Shown one piece after another: positions 9,216 to 17,284 of a stretch of 64,000 bases of DNA; position 1 is the stretch's first letter, and the number at the start of each line of letters is the position of its first letter. The notes under the pieces were generated by a model. That model worked only from the letters and a program-made list of their open reading frames with translations. It did not search any database and was not told where the DNA came from. The DNA is from Muribaculaceae bacterium (GTDB lineage Bacteria; Bacteroidota; Bacteroidia; Bacteroidales; Muribaculaceae). Made by a program: the position numbers and the translations under genes. The stretch is from the NCBI GenBank assembly GCA_017557425.1, contig JAFYYU010000012.1, forward strand, positions 1-64,000, written 5' to 3'.

Positions 9216-9641
9216 CTATTGTTTGGCTCCAGATTTTTTTCTTATAGGTACCTCGTATGTGCGTTCCGCAATGTCGATCATACGGTTCAGCGCAAGCGTC
9301 ATCGTTCGCTCACGCTCCAACTCGGTGCGCAGGCGATTGATCTCCTGGTCCTTGGCAATCTCAGCCTCTGTAGGACGGACTACCGCTGGTTTGGGCTCGG
9401 CCTTTTTCACTCTTTGACGTTTCTCTTCTTTCATCAGACGCTCATAAGCTTCTTCTGGTGTCTCCGGGATGATTTGCTTTCCATCAGAATACTTTCTAAT
9501 CCATTTGAGCAATGTGCAATGACCTCGAACACCGTACTTGTCCATGATGCGTTGCTTGCACCGCCCACCGATGTTTAAGTACTCTTGGACAATCATTCGC
9601 TTCTCATCGTCCGAAAATCGCTTTCCTTGTTGACGTATCAT
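9216..9641 (-). CDS. IS3-family transposase OrfA (HTH and leucine zipper)
   Basis: DNA-binding half of the transposase, 141 residues. The N-terminal segment (FSDDEKRMIVQEYL to CTLLKWIRKY) is the helix-turn-helix that recognises the IS ends. The C-terminal third (AEIAKDQEINRLRTELERER and on) is a coiled-coil zipper used for multimerisation. The stop lies at 9216-9218, 16 codon-equivalents after the slippery site, which is the arrangement needed for a -1 shift into OrfB. OrfA alone usually represses transposition in this family. Confidence 0.9.
   Translation of the reverse strand: MIRQQGKRFSDDEKRMIVQEYLNIGGRCKQRIMDKYGVRGHCTLLKWIRKYSDGKQIIPETPEEAYERLMKEEKRQRVKKAEPKPAVVRPTEAEIAKDQEINRLRTELERERTMTLALNRMIDIAERTYEVPIRKKSGAKQ
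9234..9240 (-). promoter_or_regulatory. Programmed -1 frameshift site
   Basis: On the minus strand seven A residues in the phase A-AAA-AAA occur at the end of orfA. Slipping back one base gives IWSQTIESLRTDFPW, which runs straight into orfB without a stop. This is the standard way of making the OrfAB transposase. Confidence 0.8.
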
Positions 9642-9663
9642 TCTAAAAAAAGTTTAATTTTTC

Positions 9664-9687
9664 GTCAACATATTTTAGGACTAGACA
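9664..9687 (-). repeat. IS right terminal inverted repeat
   Basis: Partner of the repeat at 8131-8154, located 22 nt upstream of orfA. It directly abuts the second TAT target copy at 9688-9690. Confidence 0.88.
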
Positions 9688-9690
9688 TAT

Positions 9691-10194
9691 ATTGAAATAC
9701 AGGATATTACTCAAGGAGATTTTAATAGTAAGGAGTTAAGGGGTTGGGAACTTCCAAGTAGAGCAAAGCATTTTGCAGAACCTAATGACATTTATTTTGG
9801 TTCAATATGGGGTAGTGCTGTTAAATGGTGCTATATACCTGATAATGCAAATAATATAGTTGTTACAAATGGTTGTTTCAGGTGCCGAATAAAAGACAAA
9901 ATGAAACACCTCCTACCTGATTTGTTGTCATACTTGAATAGTGAGGGATGGGCTGTTCAAATGCGCTCCTTATCTAGAGGCTCTGATGGCTTGGCTGAAA
10001 TATGTATTGAAGATGCCTCAAGTATTATCATCCCATTGTTAAGTGATGCAGTGAGGAGTGAAATCATGCCTACAATTAATGCTCTACAAACAGGAACAAC
10101 AACATTGAATTCAATCATAAAGGGCCATATTAAATCAAATACAGTCAATTATAATGATCCTCCGAAACGTCCAAGTCATATTGTGCTTGTGTAA
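9691..10194 (+). pseudogene. Restriction-modification enzyme, 3' part (recognition domain)
   Basis: Downstream fragment of the gene begun at 6046. Translation from 9691 is open for 167 codons and starts IEIQDITQGDFNSKELRGWE, which continues directly from ...KSAIYNY at base 8130 once the IS and one TAT copy are removed. The content fits an HsdS-like target-recognition domain: GWELPSRAKHF, an IYFGSIWGSAVKW strand pair, a VVTNGCFRC motif and a coiled segment near the C-terminus. The fragment has no start of its own; the ATG at 9901 is internal. The restored protein would be about 862 residues. Confidence 0.85.
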
Positions 10195-10381
10195 TGACGA
10201 TTAAATGTGATAAGCAAACCTTTATTATCTGTTTTTTTGAAAGTAGCGATTATTACTGTTTTGTCGGTTTGAAGATGTCTGTAAGGCTGACGTTGATTAT
10301 GTGTTAGGTAAAGGAAAACGAGATGCTGGAAAGCATGCGGATGCCAATTCGTTAAATTCGCGCAATTCGTAGTTTAAAAAG
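10195..10381. other. Intergenic stretch, nothing assigned
   Basis: 187 nt between the restriction gene remnant and the TonB receptor, which converge here. No gene, RNA or clean terminator was found. The text near 10345-10370 contains a short ATTCGTTAAATTCG motif similar to one at 56718-56735. Confidence 0.4.
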
Positions 10382-12763
10382 TTAGAAGCTGGCCGAGAGG
10401 CGGACGTTGAGCTGGCGGCGGGTGAGGTAATTGGGCACGGCGTACTGGATGTCGTTGACATCGGTAACCCAGTAGTAGCTGCTCACGTTGGAAATGTCCA
10501 TCAGGTTGAAGCAGTCTAGACCCAGCCAGATCTCCTTGAAGTGGCTGAACAGGCCGCTGTAGGGACGGTTGTCCTTGCCGACGAGTTCGTAGCTCAGTCC
10601 GACGTCAACACGCTTGTAGGCAGGCTGGCGCACGTAGGAGTCGGCGCGTGTCAAGTGGGGCGCCGTGGTGGGCAGACCGTCGCTCAGGATGCCCTTGAGG
10701 CTGAACTTGAGGCGCGGGATGTTGGGGAAGTAGTCGGTGAAGAACAGGGCGAAACTGTAGCGTTGGTCGGTGGGGCGGGGAACTTTCACGCCGTTCAGGT
10801 CTTCCTGCGTCTTCATCAGCGAGAAACTGAGCCAGGAGTCAGTGCCCTCGACAAACTGTCCGAAAAGCTTCATATCCACGCCGGCGATGTAGCCCTTAGA
10901 TGAATTCACGCCGCTATAAACGAGCTTCAGGTTATCAATCTCGTAGGGAATCAGGTTCGACAGGTTCTTGTAATAGGCCTCGGCGGTGAACTTGAACGGG
11001 CGGTCCATGGCACGGAAGGTGTAATCACTGCCCAAAATCATCTGAATGCTGCGCTGCGACTTGATGTCCTCGTTCAGCAGGATATTGCGGTTGCCTAACT
11101 CGTCCATGACCTGCTGGCGGTATTCCTTATAGAAGGGAGCCTGGTAATAGACGCCGCCAGCCAGCCTTAACGACAGGTTGCCATTGCGCTCAGGCACGAA
11201 GCCCAGGCTCGCGCGCGGTGACACGAGCGTCTCGCCGTTGAAGTTCCAGTGCGACAACCTCACACCGGCATTCAGCGACCAGTAACCTGCGCCTGTAGTA
11301 AAGCGCCAAGTGTCCATGAGCCAGCCGGCGAGGCGTGTGGTGTTCAGGTCGTTGCTCGAGGTCTCGGTGAAGATGACGTTGACTTGGTCGGGGATGTGGG
11401 GCAGCGAATAGCCCGCACTGTCGCGCCATTGCCACTGGCGGGAACGGTCGTAGATGTCCTCCTTGCGCATCGAGATGCCATAGGAGATGCTGTTGTGGTT
11501 CACGCCGATGTTGCCACGCAGGGTGAGGTCCATCACGTTCATTTTCAGTCGTGTGCGCTCATGCTCATGGTACTTGCCCACGCCGAGCTCCTGTCCGGCC
11601 TGATCGAGCCAATATTCGCCGTGTATGTCATAGGCCACCAGCTCGTCGGTGCGGTAGCCCGAGGCTTGGAGCGTCAGGTCGGTGCCTTTGTTGTTGAACA
11701 TATAGGTGATGGCACCGGCGCCGAAGTAGGTCTGGAACTTGTCTTTCTCATAGCCGTCGAAATAGACGGTGAACGATTTCACGTCCTCGCTGGTACCGAA
11801 GCTGGTCTCGCGGTTCACGGGGGTGAAACGGTAGTCGTTGATGCTCACGTTGCCCAGCAACGCAATGCGCAGTTTCTCGGTAGGTTTGAATACCAGACTT
11901 GTCTGATAGTCGAAGTATTGCGGGTCATACTCGCCCTTGCTCTCCAGCGATCCCATGAGCGAGGAGTTGCGCTTGTAGCGCGCGCCGTGCATCTGTGAGT
12001 AATGGCTCGTGCTGTGACCCAGCATCAGGCTGCCACCTTGCAGGCTCGCGGCAAAGGCTCCCTCAAAAGCCTCAGGCTCGCGGTAGGAGATATCCAGTAC
12101 CGACGACATGCGGTCACCGTAGGCCGCGCTGAAACCGCCCGTCGAGAAGTCCACCTTGCGCACCATGTCAGGATTGATGATACTCATGCCCTCCTGTTGG
12201 CCCGAACTGATGAGCTGCGGGCGATAAACCTCGATGCCGTTGATATAGACGCTGTTTTCATCGTAGGAGCCGCCGCGCACCATGTACTGCGAACTCATCT
12301 CGTTCTTGGAACTCACGCCGGCCATCGTGGTCAATACGGCCTCGACGCTGCCTCCCGAGGCATCGGGCGTACGGCGCAGCATGTCCACATCGATGCCCTG
12401 CATCGTGGTGGTCTGCTTCTTGTATTCGGTGATTTCCACCTCGCCCAGTTCAAGCGTTTTCTCGTACAGTTTGGGGTTCAGTGTCACAGTGCCTTCGGGC
12501 TTGATGAGCTGGCGCGTCACCGTGGAGTAACCCAGGCAGGAGAACTCCACCATGATGGTGTCAGCCTTGGGTACCGTCATTTCATACAGGCCCTTGGTGT
12601 CGGTATTGGTGCCCACGGCAGTGCCAAGCAGGCGTACCGTGGCAAATTCGATGGGCTCACCGGCGGCATCGACGACCTTGCCGGTGATTTTCACTTGTGA
12701 AAACGCTGCTATGGCAAATAACAGGCATGCCAGCAACGACAATATGCGGTGTTGAAATATCAT
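10382..12763 (-). CDS. TonB-dependent outer-membrane receptor
   Basis: A 793-residue outer-membrane transporter. A signal peptide (MIFQHRILSLLACLLFAIAAFSQ in two halves) is followed by a carboxypeptidase-like regulatory domain (VKITGKVVDAAGEPIEFATV, residues 25-110). The plug comes next (VEAVLTTMAGVSSKNEMSSQ, YMVRGGSYDENSVYINGIEV), and then the 22-strand barrel ending in NVRLSASF with the usual terminal Phe. There is no neighbouring susD, so it is not a classical polysaccharide-utilisation pair and the substrate is unknown. It lies 76 nt after the DUF4292 gene on the same strand and may belong to that operon. A 19-bp dyad (12774-12792) sits just before the start. Confidence 0.92.
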   Translation of the reverse strand: MIFQHRILSLLACLLFAIAAFSQVKITGKVVDAAGEPIEFATVRLLGTAVGTNTDTKGLYEMTVPKADTIMVEFSCLGYSTVTRQLIKPEGTVTLNPKLYEKTLELGEVEITEYKKQTTTMQGIDVDMLRRTPDASGGSVEAVLTTMAGVSSKNEMSSQYMVRGGSYDENSVYINGIEVYRPQLISSGQQEGMSIINPDMVRKVDFSTGGFSAAYGDRMSSVLDISYREPEAFEGAFAASLQGGSLMLGHSTSHYSQMHGARYKRNSSLMGSLESKGEYDPQYFDYQTSLVFKPTEKLRIALLGNVSINDYRFTPVNRETSFGTSEDVKSFTVYFDGYEKDKFQTYFGAGAITYMFNNKGTDLTLQASGYRTDELVAYDIHGEYWLDQAGQELGVGKYHEHERTRLKMNVMDLTLRGNIGVNHNSISYGISMRKEDIYDRSRQWQWRDSAGYSLPHIPDQVNVIFTETSSNDLNTTRLAGWLMDTWRFTTGAGYWSLNAGVRLSHWNFNGETLVSPRASLGFVPERNGNLSLRLAGGVYYQAPFYKEYRQQVMDELGNRNILLNEDIKSQRSIQMILGSDYTFRAMDRPFKFTAEAYYKNLSNLIPYEIDNLKLVYSGVNSSKGYIAGVDMKLFGQFVEGTDSWLSFSLMKTQEDLNGVKVPRPTDQRYSFALFFTDYFPNIPRLKFSLKGILSDGLPTTAPHLTRADSYVRQPAYKRVDVGLSYELVGKDNRPYSGLFSHFKEIWLGLDCFNLMDISNVSSYYWVTDVNDIQYAVPNYLTRRQLNVRLSASF

Positions 12764-12773
12764 TGACTGTTTT

Positions 12774-12792
12774 TTATGTTATAATAACATAA
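12774..12792. promoter_or_regulatory. 19-bp dyad before the TonB receptor
   Basis: TTATGTTA-TAA-TAACATAA is a perfect inverted repeat with 8-bp arms, 10 nt before the receptor start codon. Its size and position suit a regulator-binding site or a small hairpin over the ribosome-binding region. Function not known. Confidence 0.45.
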
Positions 12793-12839
12793 CGTAGAAA
12801 ACAGCGTTTTATTGCAGGTTATGGACCTGGCGGTCTCTG

Positions 12840-13664
12840 TCAGTTGGAGAACAGCGAGAACAGGTCGCGGGCGCTCATGCGGGAGTAGCCGCCGGGGATG
12901 GAACGGTCGATTTTGACGTTCTCGTTCCAGTCGATGTTCTTGTAGGTGAGCGAGAGAGCCATCTTCTTGTTATCGACGGTGGCATTGGCATTGATGCCGT
13001 GGGCGATATTGCCTGCTGCCGTACTTTTCACGTCGCTGTACTTCACCTGATAGGCTGCAGTGGTACTGCCTGACGGCACGATGTCGAGCGACGTGATGAG
13101 ATTGCTCTTGTTAAAGGTGAAAGTGTATCCGTAGCCCTTGTAGTTCTCTCGAGGGACAAGGGTCACGCAATTATTATCGTAGTTGGCTGCCATTTCAGAC
13201 TTGTTGGCCTCGCTCAGCGTCCCCTTGCCGATAATGAAAGGCCGTCCAAGGAAAATGTCCTGTACGTCGCTCACGGTAACGGGAATGCCCGAGGTGAGCA
13301 GAGAGACCTTCTCGGCAATGTATCGCTTGTGCACCTTGTCCACGGCATACAGGCTGTCGGCCGTGATGAGCAGGCGTCCCACTTCTATGCCCAGCATGGG
13401 ACGCAGCGAGATGAAAATGGCCTGGTCGCGCACCATGCGCACTTGGATGGACGACGAGAAGCTGCTGCCGGCGCTCAACTTGATGTTGCCGCCCGTCTGC
13501 ATCGTCTGCCAGTCGCCCAGGGTGGCCATGACAGTAGCCAGGGGGTCGGTGTAGGCCTCAGGTGTCGTCGGTGTCGTTGTGTCTGGGTTGGTGGCTTTCT
13601 TGAATGTGCCGCAGGCGGTCATCATGGCCGCAAGCATGATCAGTATGGCTATTTTATTCTTCAT
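12840..13664 (-). CDS. DUF4292 family lipoprotein
   Basis: A 274-residue lipoprotein (lipobox MTAC at residues 15-18, after MKNKIAILIMLAAM). The mature part matches the DUF4292 pattern: GNIKLSAGSSFSSSIQVRM, then RPMLGIEVGRLLITADSLY, DVQDIFLGRPF and a C-terminal VKIDRSIPGGYSRMSARDLF. The fold is expected to be LolA/LolB-like, which would suit a role in outer-membrane lipoprotein handling, but that is inference. The gene overlaps the TPR gene upstream by 11 bp, so the two are translationally coupled. This TPR-DUF4292 pair next to dut is recurrent in Bacteroidota. Confidence 0.85.
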   Translation of the reverse strand: MKNKIAILIMLAAMMTACGTFKKATNPDTTTPTTPEAYTDPLATVMATLGDWQTMQTGGNIKLSAGSSFSSSIQVRMVRDQAIFISLRPMLGIEVGRLLITADSLYAVDKVHKRYIAEKVSLLTSGIPVTVSDVQDIFLGRPFIIGKGTLSEANKSEMAANYDNNCVTLVPRENYKGYGYTFTFNKSNLITSLDIVPSGSTTAAYQVKYSDVKSTAAGNIAHGINANATVDNKKMALSLTYKNIDWNENVKIDRSIPGGYSRMSARDLFSLFSN

Positions 13665-15384
13665 AATAGGTCTTGTCTTTTACCTTGCGTTGCAATAATT
13701 CATTATCCGGGTCCATGTCCAGCGCCTTGGACCATTGTTCGACGGCGGCCTCCTTCTCGTCGTTGAACCACAAGATGTCGCCGTAGTGCTCCAGGAAGTG
13801 TTCATCTTCTCCCTTCTCGACGGCGCTCTTGATGTAAAGCAGCGCCTTATCGTAATCCTTCATGGCGAAATATACCCAGGCATAGGTGTCGATGAAGTTG
13901 GCGTTTTCGGGTTCATATTTCACGGCTAGGGCTGCCATGCGTTCGGCGCGTTCCAGATCTTGGGCACGCTGGGCCAGATAGTAGGCGTAATTGTTGAGTG
14001 CACTCGAATTATTGGGGTCGATTTCGAGCGCCAGCTCATAGCATTCAACGGTTTTGGCCGTGTCACCGAGTTCGCTGTAGGTGTCGCCCATGCCGGTGAT
14101 GATCTCCGAGCGTTCCTGCAGATCGGTCGAGTCGGTCAATTCCAGTAGTTTCCTGTAGGTGGAGATGGCTTTGGAGTAGGACTTCATCTGGTGGTAACAA
14201 CCGGCGACATACCGGTATAGGTCCAGGTTGTCGGGATTATACTCCAGGGCTTTCTCCGAGGCCTTGATGGCGTCGGCATAATTGTCGTCCATTATGTTGA
14301 GGATGACCATGTTGCGCCAGCTGTCGGCATCGGTGGGGTTGACGTCCAAGCAATAACCCAGCTGTTCGATGGCCCCCTTCATGTCTTTCTTGGCATACAG
14401 GTATTCGCTGTATAACTGGTGGATCTTGCCCTCGTGAGGATGTTGCTCGATGAGCACCGTAAAGAGGTTGTCGATGCGCTGTGTGGTGTCCTCTTGGGCT
14501 AACTGCTGGCGGATGTAACCCAGCAGGACGTCCAGCTTGGTGTCCACGTCAAGTTGCTCGGCAGTGAGGGCACTGTAGATTTGCTGTTCATAGGCTACGC
14601 TGTCGCCGGTGGAGTTATAGTACTGGGCGCGGGCGAGATAGATGTAGCCGTTGTCGGGTTCGTATAACTGGGCACGGTCCAGATAGTAGAGTGCGCTGTC
14701 GTTCATGCCGTAATGCTGGAACAGGCCGCTCATAGCGATGTTATAGGTTGCGTTTTGCGGGGCCGTAGAGAGCAGGCCGTGCATCTCATGCAAGGCTCCG
14801 GCACTATCGTTCATCGCGATGTAATTTTCGATTTTGCTTGACGTGATCTGGATGGCGTTGCCAAAGATGGCGGCGATGCTGTCATAGGTGGCATTGCTGT
14901 GGATATAATCACCAGATTGGGAATAGGCCTCGGCCAGACGCACCTGCAGTTCCAGGCGGTTGGGGTTGTATTCGTTAAGTACCTTCAAGGCTCGTAGTGC
15001 CTCTTCGGGATGGCCCAGTTGCATGTTGGCGTCGCTGTAGAAAGTTGTCTCGTACAGGTCCTCGGGCTGCGCATCAAAGTGCGTCTTCATCAGCGCCAGA
15101 CCTTGGTCGCACCTTTCCTTGGTCGTGTTGTTCATCCTTAACAGGCACATGCCCATATAGAATGAGATAGCGGTGTTGTCCGGGTCAATCTCATGGGCAT
15201 AGGCCAGCAAGTCATAGAACGCGTCAAAGTTGTCATTGAGCTTCTGCTTTTGGGCTTCCACAAAGATGTATTCCGCCTTGCGCTGGTCGGTTAGAGACAC
15301 CGATTTCTTGTCGGCCTCTTTCTTTCCTGCGATGGCGGTCAGCGCCAACAATGCTATGGCTATTATCGCTATATGTCGTTTCAT
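13654..15384 (-). CDS. Secreted tetratricopeptide-repeat protein
   Basis: A 576-residue protein with a signal peptide (MKRHIAIIAIALLALTAIAG) and TPR units through its length. Examples are LDLYRYVAGCYHQMKSYSKA, EIITGMGDTYSELGDTAKTV and NFIDTYAWVYFAMKDYDKAL. It is likely periplasmic or outer-membrane anchored and scaffolds a protein complex. The ATG at 15384 is preferred over the TTG one codon upstream. It follows dut by about 20 nt and overlaps the DUF4292 gene, giving a dut-TPR-DUF4292 unit. Confidence 0.88.
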   Translation of the reverse strand: MKRHIAIIAIALLALTAIAGKKEADKKSVSLTDQRKAEYIFVEAQKQKLNDNFDAFYDLLAYAHEIDPDNTAISFYMGMCLLRMNNTTKERCDQGLALMKTHFDAQPEDLYETTFYSDANMQLGHPEEALRALKVLNEYNPNRLELQVRLAEAYSQSGDYIHSNATYDSIAAIFGNAIQITSSKIENYIAMNDSAGALHEMHGLLSTAPQNATYNIAMSGLFQHYGMNDSALYYLDRAQLYEPDNGYIYLARAQYYNSTGDSVAYEQQIYSALTAEQLDVDTKLDVLLGYIRQQLAQEDTTQRIDNLFTVLIEQHPHEGKIHQLYSEYLYAKKDMKGAIEQLGYCLDVNPTDADSWRNMVILNIMDDNYADAIKASEKALEYNPDNLDLYRYVAGCYHQMKSYSKAISTYRKLLELTDSTDLQERSEIITGMGDTYSELGDTAKTVECYELALEIDPNNSSALNNYAYYLAQRAQDLERAERMAALAVKYEPENANFIDTYAWVYFAMKDYDKALLYIKSAVEKGEDEHFLEHYGDILWFNDEKEAAVEQWSKALDMDPDNELLQRKVKDKTYYEE

Positions 15385-15404
15385 CAACTGTAAACTATTA
15401 TTGT

Positions 15405-15848
15405 CTATTTCGTCCCCGTGTGCCCGAAGCCGCCTGCACCGCGCTCGGTCTCGTCAAGTTCCTCGACGATGTTCCACTCGACTGTGCTGTGGCGGGCGAC
15501 AACCATCTGGCAGATGCGTTCCCCGTTCTCGATGGTTTGAGGTTCGTTGCTCAGGTTTACGAGGATCACACCTACCTCACCCCGGTAATCTGCGTCGATG
15601 GTGCCCGGGGTATTGAGTACCGTCAATCCGCGTTTTAGGGCCAGTCCGCTGCGGGGCCTGATTTGACACTCATAGCCCTCGGGCAGGGCGATATAGATGC
15701 CCGTGTGCACCAATGCACGTTGCAATGGCTGTAGCGTCAGCGGCTCTTCGAGCCATGCCCTCAAGTCCATGCCCGCGCTCAGTGCAGTCCCGTATTGCGG
15801 CACCTCATGCGGCCCACGGTTCACTATCTTCACCTCAATCTTCTCCAT
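15405..15848 (-). CDS. dut: dUTP pyrophosphatase
   Basis: Hydrolyses dUTP to dUMP, keeping uracil out of DNA and supplying thymidylate synthesis. The start at 15848 gives [20 protein letters not shown] and 147 residues, the usual trimeric Dut length. The frame is open much further upstream but that part is not homologous. Motifs in order: [38 protein letters not shown], and the glycine-rich C-terminal arm [10 protein letters not shown] that closes over the substrate. It is divergent from dgt, another dNTP-pool enzyme. Confidence 0.96.
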   Translation of the reverse strand: MEKIEVKIVNRGPHEVPQYGTALSAGMDLRAWLEEPLTLQPLQRALVHTGIYIALPEGYECQIRPRSGLALKRGLTVLNTPGTIDADYRGEVGVILVNLSNEPQTIENGERICQMVVARHSTVEWNIVEELDETERGAGGFGHTGTK

Positions 15849-15867
15849 GTTGCATTTATTAAAACGA

Positions 15868-15875
15868 CAAAAATA
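15868..15875 (-). promoter_or_regulatory. Promoter -7 box for dut operon
   Basis: Minus strand TATTTTTG, 20 nt before the dut start, supporting the short form of the gene. Confidence 0.45.
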
Positions 15876-15898
15876 CATTAAAATTGGCAAGAAAGGAG

Positions 15899-15906
15899 TA
15901 ACTTTG
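15899..15906 (+). promoter_or_regulatory. Promoter -7 box for dgt
   Basis: Plus strand TAACTTTG, 18 nt before the dgt start and divergent from the dut box. Confidence 0.5.
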
Positions 15907-15923
15907 TAAAAAATTTCAGCATT

Positions 15924-17264
15924 ATGGCTAATCAACGAATGAATTGGGACCGATTGATTTCGGATAAACGGTTGGGACTGGAACATTACCACGATGACAA
16001 GGGTGGGGGAGTGAGGAGCGACTTTGAGCGCGACTATGACCGCCTGGTGTTTTCGTCGCCTTTCCGCCGCTTGCAGAACAAGACGCAGGTGTTTCCCTTG
16101 CCTGACAGCATCTTTGTGCACAACCGACTGACCCACAGCCTGGAAGTGTCGAGCGTAGGCAAATCGATGGCGCGCGAGGTGGTCATCCGCCTCATGCCGC
16201 GCTATAAAAATGAGTTATGGGCTGACAAACTGCGCGACATCGGCGAAATCGTTGCTGCTGCATGTTTGGCGCACGATTTAGGGAACCCGCCGTTCGGCCA
16301 TTCGGGCGAGAAGACTATCGGGGCCTACTTCAGCGAGGGTAAAGGGCTGGAATTCAAGGATAAGTTCACCGAGGAACAGTGGAACGACCTCATCCATTTC
16401 GAGGGTAACGCCAACTCGTTCCGCACGTTGGTGCATCAGTTCAAGGGCCGTCGCCCCGGCGGTTTTGCAATGACCTACTCGACGCTGGCCAGCATCGTCA
16501 AGTATCCTTATTCATCGATGCATGCCGGCAAGAAGGGCAAGTTCGGCTTCTTCACGACCGAGAAGGACATCTTCGGGCGCATTGCCGACGAATTGGGCCT
16601 CATCAAGCAGGATGAGGACCGCTACTGCCGCCATCCGCTGGTCTATATCGTTGAAGCTGCTGATGACATCTGCTATCAGATTATGGACATTGAGGATGGC
16701 CATAAACTCAGGATTATAGGCACTGATGAGACTATTGACCTCCTGCTGGGCTTCTTTACCGATGAGCGTCAGACTCACCTGCGCCAGCACATGGGTCGTG
16801 TTGCCGACCCCAACGAGAAGATTGCCTATCTGCGCTCTTGCATCGTGGGCCTTCTGGTCGAGCAATGTGCTGCCGCTTTTGCCGACCATGAGGACGAAAT
16901 CATGGAAGGACGCTTCGAAGGCAGCCTGATTGACTGCATTGACCCATTGCCGGCCCAAGCCTATCAGGCTTGCAGTGAATTGGCCATGGAACGTCTCTAC
17001 CGTGCCGGTTATGTCGTTGATGTGGACCTGGCGGGTAACCGCATCATCAACCTGCTGCTTGAGAAACTCATCGAGGCGGTCATGCATCCTGAACGCAACT
17101 ATTCACAGCTGCTGATGAACAAGTTCCCGGAACAGTATGACGTGCACGCCCCGACTCTCTTTGAGCAGGTGCAGGCGGTGCTTGACCACATCAGTGCGAT
17201 GACCGACGTGTATGCCCTCAATCTTTACCGCCAACTTGACGGCATCTCACTCCCCACTGTATAA
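15924..17264 (+). CDS. dgt: Deoxyguanosinetriphosphate triphosphohydrolase-like protein
   Basis: HD-domain enzyme that splits dNTPs to deoxynucleoside and triphosphate. The 446 residues include the N-terminal [15 protein letters not shown] segment and His71 in RLTHSLEVS. The metal-binding His117-Asp118 is in [16 protein letters not shown], and a later Asp lies in [17 protein letters not shown]. Length and motifs match the Dgt family, although substrate preference among dNTPs is not predictable. The neighbouring divergent dut suggests a shared theme of nucleotide-pool control. Confidence 0.93.
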   Translation: MANQRMNWDRLISDKRLGLEHYHDDKGGGVRSDFERDYDRLVFSSPFRRLQNKTQVFPLPDSIFVHNRLTHSLEVSSVGKSMAREVVIRLMPRYKNELWADKLRDIGEIVAAACLAHDLGNPPFGHSGEKTIGAYFSEGKGLEFKDKFTEEQWNDLIHFEGNANSFRTLVHQFKGRRPGGFAMTYSTLASIVKYPYSSMHAGKKGKFGFFTTEKDIFGRIADELGLIKQDEDRYCRHPLVYIVEAADDICYQIMDIEDGHKLRIIGTDETIDLLLGFFTDERQTHLRQHMGRVADPNEKIAYLRSCIVGLLVEQCAAAFADHEDEIMEGRFEGSLIDCIDPLPAQAYQACSELAMERLYRAGYVVDVDLAGNRIINLLLEKLIEAVMHPERNYSQLLMNKFPEQYDVHAPTLFEQVQAVLDHISAMTDVYALNLYRQLDGISLPTV

Positions 17265-17284
17265 GAATTAAGGACTACAAAGGT

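Larger units (their letters stand above)
8131..9687 (-). mobile_element. IS3-family insertion sequence, complete (1557 bp)
   Basis: Ends are defined by matching terminal inverted repeats: 8131-8154 begins TGTATCGTCCTAAAA and the reverse complement of 9664-9687 begins TGTCTAGTCCTAAAA, with 19 of 24 positions matching. Both ends carry the TG...CA termini of the family. The flanks repeat TAT (8128-8130 and 9688-9690), a 3-bp target duplication typical of IS3 elements. Inside are orfA, orfB and a slippery heptamer. Both ends and both frames are intact, so the element looks recent and possibly active. The subgroup (IS150 or IS3) was not determined. Confidence 0.92.

Noticed and set aside
10340-10372. 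ATTCG-rich short motif also seen near 56718
   Set aside because: Only about 14 shared bases in AT-rich DNA; too short to call a repeat from this window.
15849-16136. Longer dut frame with 96 extra N-terminal residues
   Set aside because: The added part is not Dut-like, overlaps dgt, and covers the promoter; the start at 15848 matches the family length.
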